33,104 bases of DNA, taken from positions 1 through 33,104 of the forward strand of contig CAWWAC010000021.1 of NCBI GenBank assembly GCA_963934855.1, given 5' to 3'. Source of the stretch: MAG-120531 sp963934855. GTDB lineage: Bacteria > Bacteroidota > Bacteroidia > Flavobacteriales > Flavobacteriaceae. The position numbers and the translations under genes are program-made. This document shows, one piece after another, positions 1 through 7,338 of the stretch (position 1 is the stretch's first letter; each line of letters opens with the position of its first letter). A model generated the notes under the pieces. The model was not told where the DNA came from and did not search any database. It saw only the letters and a program-made list of their open reading frames with translations.

Positions 1-83
1 GTCGTATAGAAGGCATAGCCCAACCCAACTACTACAAGTGGAGCAAAGACTTCATTATGCTTGTCCCTTTTAGGAGGAGTTAG
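1..83 (+). pseudogene. relic of an IS3-type transposase OrfA (left-truncated by window)
   Basis: The frame read from base 3 gives about 20 residues (R-I-E-G-I-A-Q-P-N-Y-Y-K-W-S-K-D-F) and then runs into unrelated sequence and a stop at 81-83. This closely resembles the helix-turn-helix of IS3-family OrfA proteins of the type CRxEGIxxxxYYKWSKEFxEAGK. The two bases before it (gt) could complete the expected Cys codon outside the window. The usual continuation (EAGKKRL and the coiled-coil part) is missing, so this is a degenerate stub, not a working element. The rest of the interval to the first gene (84-335) holds only short frames and no gene I can support. The assignment rests on motif recall. 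Confidence 0.5.
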
Positions 84-335
84 GTTTTCCAAACCTTCTA
101 TGCGCTGTTGGGGAAATGCGGAATTACTTAAGTCAGAAAAAACAATATTCAAATGAGTTCCACAGCCAAAAAAACATGGAACGTGATGACCAATCCTAAA
201 AAAAAAGGTTTACTTTATTGGAACTAATTTTTAAACAGAATGGCATGACGTTTTGTTCTACTCATGTGGTGCAAAAGGATATATTGATTATCCAACAGCA
301 TCCAAAGAAATAATTTAACTTCTAAAACAATCAAT

Positions 336-764
336 ATGAAATTTACAAGAAAAGCGAATGCAGAATGGAAAGGTAGTGGAAAAGAGGGGCAAGGTCACTT
401 AACTACCGGAAGTAAAGTTCTTGATAAGACACAATATTCGTTTCAAACCAGGTTTGAAGATGGCGAGAAAGGAACCAATCCTGAAGAATTAATAGGAGCA
501 GCACATGCAGGTTGTTTTGCTATGCAATTAAGTTTCTTATTAAACGAAGCTAATTTTACAGCAACCACTTTAGAGGTTGAGGCTATCGTTACCTTCCAAG
601 ATGGCGCCATTACAAAAGTGAACTTAAATCTAGAAGGTGATGTACCCACTATCGATGCAGAACAATTTCAGCAAATGGCACACAAAGCAAAAGAGGTTTG
701 TCCAATATCGAAAGCGTTATACACAGAAATTGAATTAAAAGTGACCTTAAAAAACGCATTATAA
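336..764 (+). CDS. OsmC/Ohr family peroxiredoxin-like protein
   Basis: A 142-residue protein, the usual length for the OsmC/Ohr family, which reduces organic hydroperoxides in the cytoplasm with a pair of redox cysteines. Both are visible: Cys60 in the family motif AAHAGCFAM and Cys122 in VCPISKAL. The N-terminal part (residues 1-45) has the strand-rich start with GTNPEEL typical of the OsmC branch rather than the Ohr branch. The start ATG at 336 fits the N-terminus of relatives. The stop overlaps the next ATG (TAATG at 762-766), so it is translationally coupled to the alcohol dehydrogenase. This suggests a joint role in peroxide and aldehyde detoxification. A poor promoter-like match lies about 50 bases upstream; I do not call it. 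Confidence 0.88.
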   Translation: MKFTRKANAEWKGSGKEGQGHLTTGSKVLDKTQYSFQTRFEDGEKGTNPEELIGAAHAGCFAMQLSFLLNEANFTATTLEVEAIVTFQDGAITKVNLNLEGDVPTIDAEQFQQMAHKAKEVCPISKALYTEIELKVTLKNAL

Positions 765-1813
765 TGACAATAGTAAAAGCATATGGTGCCACCGCATCAA
801 CAGAAGTTTTAAAAGCTTTAGACATACAAAGACGAGCAGTTGGTGTAGCCGATATTAAAATTGATATTTCCTATTGTGGTGTATGTCATAGCGATATCCA
901 TACGGTAAGAGACGATTGGAAGGGGTCAACCTATCCGGTGGTACCTGGACATGAGATCATTGGTCGTGTGGTAGAAGTTGGTGATAAGGTGAATTCATAT
1001 ACTATCGGAGATTTAGTGGGTGTTGGTTGTCTGGTTGATTCTTGCCAAACCTGTTCTTCATGCGAACAAGATTTAGAGCAATTTTGTGAAAAGGGTGCCA
1101 CATTTACCTACAACAGTGAAGACAAACATATTGAAGGTTTACAAACCTATGGCGGCTATTCAACTTCTGTGGTTGTAGATGAAAAATTTGTACTCCGCAT
1201 TCCAGAAAATTTAGACGAAGCGGCAACAGCTCCCTTATTATGTGCAGGCGTAACTACATGGTCACCATTGAGACATTGGAAGGTTAAAAAAGGAGATAAA
1301 GTAGGGGTCATTGGTCTGGGAGGATTAGGACATATGGGCGTTAAATTTGCCAATGCACTAGGAGCCCATGTGGTCATGATTACAACATCTCCAGAAAAAG
1401 GAAAAGATGCAAAAAGATTAGGGGCTCATGAGGTTTTAGTCTCTAAAGATCAAGACGACATGAAAAAACACAAAGGAAGTTTTGATTTTATTTTAAATAC
1501 CATTCCTGTAAGCCATGAAATGGATCCCTATTTAGGATTGCTTAAAATTGATGCAACCATGGTTTTAGTTGGGGCCGTTGAGCCTTTAAAACCTTTTCAT
1601 GGCGGAAGTATAATTATGGGCCGTAAGCGTATTGCAGGTTCTCTAATTGGTGGAATTAAAGAAACACAAGAGATGTTAGATTTTTGTGGAGCACACAATA
1701 TTACGAGTGACATTGAACTTATAGACATGCAAGATATAAATACTGCTTACGAGCGTGTTACTAGTAATGACGTTAAATACAGGTTTGTAATTGATATGAA
1801 ATCACTAAAATAA
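764..1813 (+). CDS. zinc-dependent NAD(P)-linked alcohol dehydrogenase/aldehyde reductase (YahK/CAD-like)
   Basis: A 349-residue medium-chain dehydrogenase. The catalytic zinc ligands are Cys38 (in YCGVCHSD), His63 (in PGHE) and Cys160. The structural zinc is held by Cys94, Cys97, Cys100 and Cys108. The Rossmann fingerprint is GLGGLG at 184-189. The CGVCHSD and GLGGLGH pattern is that of the cinnamyl-alcohol-dehydrogenase branch, which includes E. coli YahK and usually prefers NADPH and reduces a broad range of aldehydes. The reaction is reversible alcohol/aldehyde interconversion; the physiological substrate cannot be read from the sequence. It overlaps the OsmC stop by one base, so the two genes are almost certainly cotranscribed. 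All key residues are present. Confidence 0.9.
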   Translation: MTIVKAYGATASTEVLKALDIQRRAVGVADIKIDISYCGVCHSDIHTVRDDWKGSTYPVVPGHEIIGRVVEVGDKVNSYTIGDLVGVGCLVDSCQTCSSCEQDLEQFCEKGATFTYNSEDKHIEGLQTYGGYSTSVVVDEKFVLRIPENLDEAATAPLLCAGVTTWSPLRHWKVKKGDKVGVIGLGGLGHMGVKFANALGAHVVMITTSPEKGKDAKRLGAHEVLVSKDQDDMKKHKGSFDFILNTIPVSHEMDPYLGLLKIDATMVLVGAVEPLKPFHGGSIIMGRKRIAGSLIGGIKETQEMLDFCGAHNITSDIELIDMQDINTAYERVTSNDVKYRFVIDMKSLK

Positions 1814-1858
1814 ATTGGTGCCGAAAACCAAATTCCCATTCTGGAGAATCATTTTTTT

Positions 1859-3091
1859 ATGGCAAGGGAAAAATTAGTTGGAATTATAGGTGTGAGGGTA
1901 AGCAATAAGTTAATACTTCCAGTAATAATAATCTCGCAGTTCTGTTGCACGTCACTTTGGTTTGCGGGTAATGGTGTGATAGATAATCTAGCCATACACT
2001 TTGATCTTAATATAAGTGCTTTAGGGCACTTAACCTCGGCCGTACAATTTGGATTTATTATTGGCACATTGACTTTTTCTATTTTGAATATTGTTGATCG
2101 ATTTTCACCTTCAAAAGTGTTTTTAATAAGTGCTTTGCTCGGCTCGCTATTTAATTTAGGGATAATGTGGGAAGGCAACAATTTAAACAGTTTACTCTCA
2201 CTTCGTTTTTTTACTGGTTTTTTTCTTGCTGGCATCTACCCTGTAGGGATGAAAATAGCTGCTGATTACTATGAAAAAGGGCTGGGTAAGGCACTTGGCT
2301 TTTTAGTGGGCGCATTAGTAGTAGGAACTGCATTCCCTCATTTACTAAAGAATATGACTGATACATATCCATGGGAATATGTATTGATAATAACTTCATC
2401 TCTTGCTGTGTTGGGTGGCTTATTGATGGTAATTATGGTGCCTGATGGCCCATACCGAAAACCCCTTCAACGAGCAGATCTAGTAGCTTTTTTTAGTGTA
2501 TTTCGAAATCGGAATTTTCGTTTTGTGACTTTTGGTTATTTTGGTCACATGTGGGAGCTATATGCCTTTTGGGTATTTGTACCCATAATGCTAAAAAAAT
2601 ATAGTATTGAACATTCTCAAACTATATTCAATATTCCAATATTATCATTCCTAATAATCGGAATAGGCGGGCTGGCCTGCGTACTTGGCGGTTATCTTGG
2701 GAACACATTAGGAACCAAACGAACAGCATCCATCGCGCTACTATTATCATGCGTTTGTTGCCTTATTTCTCCATTAATATTTACTAGTGAATCTGAAAGC
2801 TTGTTTATTGGTTTTCTTATTTTTTGGGGAATCGTTGTTATTGCAGACTCACCTCTTTTGTCAACACTTGTAGCTCATAATGTATCAGCAGAAAAAAAAG
2901 GAACTGCACTTACAATTGTTAATTGCATTGGGTTTTCAATAACGATAATTAGCATTCAATTTATTACTGGAATGATAGAATGGACGAATTCAAATGGTAT
3001 TTATACAATATTGGCGATAGGACCTGTTTTGGGTCTTATAGCCCTAACAAAAGCGGGGGAGCTATACCCAACAAAATCTAAACTACATTGA
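1859..3091 (+). CDS. MFS transporter
   Basis: A 410-residue, very hydrophobic protein with about 12 predicted membrane segments arranged as two six-helix halves. An early SLWF/GNGV stretch in helix 1 and a charged loop near residues 195-215 separate the halves, as in the major facilitator superfamily. I read it as an inner-membrane secondary transporter, loosely like nitrate/cyanate-type MFS members. The substrate is not recognisable. It starts 45 bases after the alcohol dehydrogenase on the same strand and may share its transcript. I saw no truncation. The stop at 3089-3091 is followed by a 304-base stretch with no intact gene. Confidence 0.82.
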   Translation: MAREKLVGIIGVRVSNKLILPVIIISQFCCTSLWFAGNGVIDNLAIHFDLNISALGHLTSAVQFGFIIGTLTFSILNIVDRFSPSKVFLISALLGSLFNLGIMWEGNNLNSLLSLRFFTGFFLAGIYPVGMKIAADYYEKGLGKALGFLVGALVVGTAFPHLLKNMTDTYPWEYVLIITSSLAVLGGLLMVIMVPDGPYRKPLQRADLVAFFSVFRNRNFRFVTFGYFGHMWELYAFWVFVPIMLKKYSIEHSQTIFNIPILSFLIIGIGGLACVLGGYLGNTLGTKRTASIALLLSCVCCLISPLIFTSESESLFIGFLIFWGIVVIADSPLLSTLVAHNVSAEKKGTALTIVNCIGFSITIISIQFITGMIEWTNSNGIYTILAIGPVLGLIALTKAGELYPTKSKLH

Positions 3092-3395
3092 AAGGCAGTT
3101 TATCCAAAATGTTGGAGCATATCCAAGAGTAAGTTTTAGGATCGGTTCAAACAAAAAAACATCTAACAAAAATTTGCTTTAAGCCATAAGTCATTAAAAA
3201 GGCGCAGTGGATTTAGTCTAGAGAAAAGCTAAATATTTATATTTACTAAAAAAGAGATTTTCAAAGTTTATTGTTTTCCAAAATTAATCATATCACCTAC
3301 AGAACCCGTTACACACTATATTAATTTGTTTAAGTGGACTCGCAATTAAATTAAAAAAAAATGATATAAATTAGATTTTTGTATACATTCACTCA
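3092..3395 (+). other. gene-free interval with a possible AraC-type HTH scrap
   Basis: No intact gene is visible on either strand. Just after the MFS stop one plus frame reads about 28 residues (E-R-Q-F-I-Q-N-V-G-A-Y-P-R and onward) to a stop near 3182. This is reminiscent of the second helix-turn-helix of AraC-family regulators, where a Q-F ... V-G-x-x-P-R/K pattern is common. The likeness is short and could be chance. The remainder is very AT-rich with no clear hairpin or promoter box. The next gene must be expressed from within this interval or by read-through. Confidence 0.25.
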
Positions 3396-4154
3396 ATGAA
3401 TATTTCCTTAAAAAATCAAAGAATTCTTGTTACAGGAGCTTCCAGAGGAATTGGCAGGGCCATTGCAAAGCAACTTTCAAAATCTGGCGCTGAGGTGATT
3501 ATACACTACAACTCTAACAAGTTAGAGGCTGATAAATTGAAAAATGAGCTTCAAAACACGAGTTTTACAGAGCCCTGCGATCTTTCGGATTCTTCTCAGG
3601 TGAGTGGCTTCATTCCACGACTTGTTCAAAAGTATGGCCCAATATCTGCGCTGGTAAACAACGCTGGAATTTCCCCAAGTGCAGCGGATTCATTGCCAAC
3701 CGACGAATGGTTAAAAACCTGGGAACAAACCTTCTCTGTAAATACAACAGCTGTTGGCATTCTATGCAAAGAATTTGTAGATCAGGCCAAAACTCAACAG
3801 AATGGTAGAATCGTAAACATATCTTCGCGAGCCGCTTTTCGTGGTGATACAACAGATTATTTAGCTTATGCCGCTTCCAAAGGGGCTATTGTAAGTCTCA
3901 CCCGATCAATTGCCAGACATTACGGAAAACAAGGAATCAAAGCATTTTTGATAGCTCCCGGATTTACCCGGACGGATATGGCCAATGCTATCTTAGAAGA
4001 ATACGGCGAGGACTTTGCTTTGAACGACATTGCGCTGAATGAACTCACAACTCCAGAAGATATCGCTCCCATGGTCACCTTGCTTTGTTCAGGATTGGCA
4101 GATCATGCAACCGGAACTTCGATTGATATGAACGCCGGATCATATGTTCGGTAA
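3396..4154 (+). CDS. short-chain dehydrogenase/reductase (FabG-like)
   Basis: A 252-residue classical SDR, about the usual length. The cofactor motif TGASRGIG sits at 13-20, the NNAG motif at 88-91, the catalytic Ser at 143/144, and Tyr158-xxx-Lys162 completes the triad. An Arg following the glycine motif and the loop after strand 2 (IHYNSN) suggest NADP(H). The fold and motifs match 3-oxoacyl-ACP reductases and sugar or polyol dehydrogenases, and the substrate cannot be decided. It stands alone between a 304-base gap and an aminotransferase 77 bases downstream on the same strand. Its looks are ordinary, with no damage. It could in principle supply a ketoreductase activity but lies far from the polyketide operon. 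Confidence 0.85.
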   Translation: MNISLKNQRILVTGASRGIGRAIAKQLSKSGAEVIIHYNSNKLEADKLKNELQNTSFTEPCDLSDSSQVSGFIPRLVQKYGPISALVNNAGISPSAADSLPTDEWLKTWEQTFSVNTTAVGILCKEFVDQAKTQQNGRIVNISSRAAFRGDTTDYLAYAASKGAIVSLTRSIARHYGKQGIKAFLIAPGFTRTDMANAILEEYGEDFALNDIALNELTTPEDIAPMVTLLCSGLADHATGTSIDMNAGSYVR

Positions 4155-4231
4155 AAACGCTCAAGTATGAAAAATCCATTTCTTCATTAACAAATAGAGT
4201 ACTCATTGCAAACACAACTAAAGTAAATAAC

Positions 4232-5287
4232 ATGGATATTAAAATCACCAAAATAGAAAACTCCAAATTGAAGGATATTGACTTTAACAATATTCCGTTT
4301 GGCAAGTATACTTCAGACCATATGTTTATTATGGATTATGCAAATAATCAATGGGGTGATTTTAGAATTGTTCCTTATCAAAGTTTACAGCTCGACCCAC
4401 AATCTAAAGGTCTGCAATATTGCCAATGCATTTTTGAAGGCATGAAGGCAACCATTGGTCTGGATGGCACTCCTAAATTGCTTCGCCCCAGTTTAAATAT
4501 TGAACGGTTTAACCTTTCAGCGGAACGTATGTGTATGCCTAGTGTGCCGGGCGAAATTTTTTTATCAGCCTTAAAAGCAATAACCCATTTAGAAATAAAT
4601 TGGATTCCTAAAGCAGAAGGAAGTGCCTTATACCTGCGCCCTACAATGATAGCTACTGAAAGTTCGTTGGGGGTAGGACCCTCAAGTACCTATACATTTT
4701 ATATTTATGCTGCTCCTGCTCAACCCTATTTTACAGTCCCAGTAAAATTAGTGACAGAGCAAAAATTGATAAGGGCAGTGCCCGGAGGCACAGGTGAAGC
4801 TAAAACAGGAGGTAATTATGCAGCTTCTTTTAAGGCTGGTGAGTTAGCAAAACAAAAGGGTTTTGATCAGGTTATCTGGCTTGAAAGCCCTCACTTTAAA
4901 AAGATACAAGAAACAGGTATGATGAATTTGTTTTTTGTAGTCGGTGATACGGTCTTAACACCAGATCTTAACGGCGCAATTTTAAAAGGCACCACCCGTA
5001 CTTATTTTATTGATATTCTTAAAGAAAAAAATATAAAAGTGGAGATACGGGATATTTTTATTGATGAAATTATAAAAGCATACCAAGATGGAAATTTAAA
5101 AGAAGCTTTTGGTTCTGGTACGGCAGCGGTGGTTTCTCATATCTCAGAAATTACTCATGGAGATATATGTATGACTCTACCAAACACTAAAGAAGCTAAA
5201 ATCAGCAATATGTTGTATAAAGAAATAAATGGGCTAAGAGCAGGAATAATTGAAGATAAACACAGCTGGTTAGTGCCAGTGTATTAA
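4232..5287 (+). CDS. ilvE: branched-chain amino acid aminotransferase
   Basis: A 351-residue fold-type IV PLP enzyme that transfers amino groups between Leu/Ile/Val and 2-oxoglutarate. The length is that of the class II (mitochondrial-type) branched-chain aminotransferases. The PLP lysine is Lys191 in the signature GGTGEAKTGGNYAAS. An IFEGMKA motif lies near residues 67-73 and an ETG.MN motif follows the lysine by about 35 residues, as expected. The normally conserved Tyr after GMKA is Thr here. The gene begins 77 bases after the SDR and is followed closely by a cupin (22 bases) and another SDR (36 bases), so these three may form an operon for amino- or oxo-acid metabolism. It may be a paralogue rather than the only IlvE of the cell. 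Confidence 0.88.
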   Translation: MDIKITKIENSKLKDIDFNNIPFGKYTSDHMFIMDYANNQWGDFRIVPYQSLQLDPQSKGLQYCQCIFEGMKATIGLDGTPKLLRPSLNIERFNLSAERMCMPSVPGEIFLSALKAITHLEINWIPKAEGSALYLRPTMIATESSLGVGPSSTYTFYIYAAPAQPYFTVPVKLVTEQKLIRAVPGGTGEAKTGGNYAASFKAGELAKQKGFDQVIWLESPHFKKIQETGMMNLFFVVGDTVLTPDLNGAILKGTTRTYFIDILKEKNIKVEIRDIFIDEIIKAYQDGNLKEAFGSGTAAVVSHISEITHGDICMTLPNTKEAKISNMLYKEINGLRAGIIEDKHSWLVPVY

Positions 5288-5309
5288 ATCATTAAATCAA
5301 ATAATAGTT

Positions 5310-5666
5310 ATGCAAAAAATTAATTGGACTAATATCGCTGTTGAACAAGTAAATCCAAAAATGAAAAGACAATTCATTCATGGAGAAAAAGTGATGATTG
5401 CTAAGATGGAGTTTGAAGATGGGTTTAGCGTCCCTTGGCATTCACACGAAAATGAACAAATAACGGAAGTGCAGGAAGGCATACTTCGTTTTTGGTTTGA
5501 TGATGATGAAGATAATTCTGTTGATATATTGGCTGGTGAAGCAATTGTTATTCCGGGTAATCGCAGGCACAAAGCTTTAATGGTTGGCAAAGTTATAGAA
5601 ACCGATACTTTTGCGCCACCACGGCAAGATTGGATTGATGGATCAGATAATTATTTAAGAAAATAG
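5310..5666 (+). CDS. small cupin-domain protein
   Basis: A 118-residue single-domain cupin. Cupin motif 1 is visible as W43-H44-S-H46-E-N-E49 or Q50 followed by EGILRFWF, and motif 2 as the IPGNRRHKAL stretch with His87. These residues would bind one metal ion. Such small cupins include sugar isomerases, dioxygenases and ligand-binding proteins, so no reaction can be named. It lies 22 bases after the aminotransferase and 36 bases before an SDR, all on one strand, pointing to cotranscription and a shared small-molecule pathway. An acidic run (DDDED) at about 64-68 between the motifs is a local peculiarity. Confidence 0.82.
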   Translation: MQKINWTNIAVEQVNPKMKRQFIHGEKVMIAKMEFEDGFSVPWHSHENEQITEVQEGILRFWFDDDEDNSVDILAGEAIVIPGNRRHKALMVGKVIETDTFAPPRQDWIDGSDNYLRK

Positions 5667-5702
5667 CAGGCAAAAATAAATACAGAAATCTAAAATTTAA
5701 AG

Positions 5703-6464
5703 ATGGATTTAGGAATTCAAAACAGGGTTGCGTTAATACTAGCATCAAGTAAAGGCTTGGGTAAAGCTGTTGCAATTGAATTGGCAAAAGAAGGTGCAAA
5801 AGTTATTATATGTGGTACGGATATAGCAGCGCTGGCAATTACTAAAGCTGAGATTGAAAGCATTGCACCAAATAATGTTGCATCGTTTGTTTGTGATATT
5901 ACAGATGAAGGTCAACGTAAAAACCTTGTGGAGCAAAGTGTAAAAGCTTTTGGTGATATTGAAATTTTAGTGACAAATACAGGTGGTCCTGCAAGCGGAG
6001 CATTTGAACAGTTTAATTTAGATGATTGGAAGTACCTATACAATTTATTGTTCTTAAGCGCTGTTGATATTATTCAACAGTTGTTGCCGAGTATGAAAGA
6101 AAAAAGATTTGGACGTATTTTAACCATAACGTCTGTTGCGGTTAAACAACCTGCCGATAACCTAATTTCTTCTAATGCAGTAAGAACAAGTTTATTGGGT
6201 TTGGCAAAAAGCCTCTCTAACGAAGTAGCTATTTATGGCATAACAGTAAATAATTTGTTGCCGGGATACACTAATACAAACCGTCTAGAAAATCTTATTC
6301 ATAAAAACCCAAAAGTAAATGAGGTAAAAGACACCATTCCGATGAAACGTTTTGGAACACCTGAAGAGTTTGCCGCCGCCGCCGCATTCTTAGTAAGTGA
6401 AAGGGCTAGCTATATTACAGGCCAGTCATTGGCAGTTGACGGAGGGTGGATTAAAGGGCATTAA
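5703..6464 (+). CDS. SDR family protein with non-canonical active site
   Basis: A 253-residue SDR with a Rossmann start (LASSKGLG at 13-20, replacing TGxxxGIG) and a TNTGG motif at 91-95 in place of NNAG. The catalytic Ser144 is kept, but the positions expected for the catalytic Tyr (+13) and Lys (+17) carry Ser157 and Arg161. The C-terminal ITGQSLAVDGG end is intact, as in FabG-like proteins. I recall a subgroup of SDRs of this size with TNxGG and without YxxxK, so this looks like a family trait rather than a recent mutation. It may bind NAD(P) and act differently or have another proton donor. It ends the aminotransferase-cupin-SDR run; a hairpin follows about 100 bases downstream. Confidence 0.8.
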   Translation: MDLGIQNRVALILASSKGLGKAVAIELAKEGAKVIICGTDIAALAITKAEIESIAPNNVASFVCDITDEGQRKNLVEQSVKAFGDIEILVTNTGGPASGAFEQFNLDDWKYLYNLLFLSAVDIIQQLLPSMKEKRFGRILTITSVAVKQPADNLISSNAVRTSLLGLAKSLSNEVAIYGITVNNLLPGYTNTNRLENLIHKNPKVNEVKDTIPMKRFGTPEEFAAAAAFLVSERASYITGQSLAVDGGWIKGH

Positions 6465-6522
6465 TTTAATAAAAAGCTAACCTTTCTTTAAACTAATCAT
6501 TAAGATTCTATTCTATATTTGA

Positions 6523-6666
6523 ATTGTTTTCAAAGTTAAAGTTAGTTTCACTTTTAGTTATCAAAGCCTGGAAATTTTTATCTGGGCTTTTTTATTTGTG
6601 GTAATATGGAGAAAATATAATGAGTCTGGACCATTAGAATGGTTTATGAGAATAATAGTAAATTAA
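6523..6666 (+). pseudogene. C-terminal relic of a DUF418-family membrane protein
   Basis: A plus frame from 6523 to the stop at 6664-6666 encodes 47 residues without a usable start. It has a hydrophobic segment (I-F-I-W-A-F-L-F-V-V-I-W) followed by R-K-Y-N-E-S-G-P-L-E-W-F-M-R-I-I. DUF418 proteins, multi-helix membrane proteins, end with a membrane helix and then a W.(K/R)..(R/K).GPLEWLWR signature, which this matches well. The rest of the protein (about 300 residues) is absent because the preceding SDR gene ends at 6464. I therefore read it as a deletion stub. The GPLEW motif is seen directly; the family name is from memory. Confidence 0.55.
6563..6593 (+). terminator. probable rho-independent terminator after the SDR gene
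   Basis: Arms 6563-6572 (AAAGCCTGGA) and 6581-6590 (TCTGGGCTTT) pair over 10 bp with two G-U pairs around an 8-base AT-rich loop, and are followed by a T-rich stretch. It lies 99 bases after the SDR stop. It falls inside the DUF418 relic, so it may have arisen by chance or been recruited after the gene decayed. Confidence 0.6.
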
Positions 6667-6742
6667 ACAACATATTAACGATAGCATTAAAAATAGCCTC
6701 TATGATCTTATTTATCATCAATACCTCAGCAGATTTTTGAAA

Positions 6743-6976
6743 TTAATTTTTCTTAAGAAATAAATAATAAAAATTAATTAAAATAATGGCAAGATTAGTG
6801 ATCACTATTGGATATTGAGAAATCAATAAACCATATACTACAAAAAACAGACAACCAACACTGTTAATAATTCTAAGTTTGGTTACGTTTCTCATCATAA
6901 ATGACACAAGTAAAACTGTCATTGCTAAATAACCAACCCATTCAGTCAATTCTACCCCTAATAATAATGTATTCAT
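6743..6976 (-). CDS. small YgjV-like inner-membrane protein
   Basis: A 77-residue, strongly hydrophobic protein with three likely membrane helices at about residues 10-28, 34-52 and 55-73. The pattern of a first helix, then M-R-N/K-L-R-x-x-N-S-x-G-C-x-x-F-x-x-Y-G at its border, is that of the YgjV family of bacterial inner-membrane proteins, where one unit repeats in longer members. No function is established that I can cite. It is the only minus-strand gene between 1 and 9607, sits between two gene relics and has intact start (ATG) and stop codons. It could be an innocent survivor of the rearrangements around it. Confidence 0.68.
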   Translation of the reverse strand: MNTLLLGVELTEWVGYLAMTVLLVSFMMRNVTKLRIINSVGCLFFVVYGLLISQYPIVITNLAIILINFYYLFLKKN

Positions 6977-7028
6977 TTAAATATTTTTTTAAATCTAATC
7001 AAATTTTTACCATTTAATTAAATATTAA

Positions 7029-7289
7029 CACCTACTTAAGTGGGTCTATAAATCAACACAAATAGGAAATCTCATTGGTAGATTAACTGCTGAGTGTCTT
7101 TTTTTGATTAAATCTAAACGCGAGCAGAACCTGTTAAACCTCAATGCAGAGGAGCGATATCTAAGATTGTTTAAGGAGAGGCCTGAGTTGTTAAAAGCAA
7201 TTCCTTTAAAGTATATCAGTTCTTATATTGGTATTACGGCACAGGCGCTCAGCAGAATACGAAAACGTTCTGCACAACCGTTTTATTGA
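7029..7289 (+). pseudogene. C-terminal relic of a Crp/Fnr-family regulator
   Basis: The open frame from 7029 (just after a TAA) to the stop at 7287-7289 encodes about 86 residues. From about 7060 it matches the effector-linker and winged-helix end of Bacteroidota Crp/Fnr regulators: the dimer helix (N-L-I-G-R-L), the A-E-E-R-Y motif, I-P-L-K-Y-I-S-S-Y-I-G-I-T and the recognition helix L-S-R-I-R-K. The whole N-terminal cyclic-nucleotide-binding barrel (about 120 residues) is missing. The only possible starts are TTG codons inside (for example 7104), giving a 61-residue HTH fragment. A short expressed DNA-binding protein is conceivable, but a truncated pseudogene is more likely. Confidence 0.65.
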
Positions 7290-7338
7290 TTTAAGTTCAT
7301 TGTTTCACTTGTGAAAGCAAATTATCTTTACAAGAAAA

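Noticed and set aside
1..209. Minus-strand frame open for about 68 codons
   Set aside because: No start codon, preceded by a stop, and antisense to the transposase-like stub, which has the better match.
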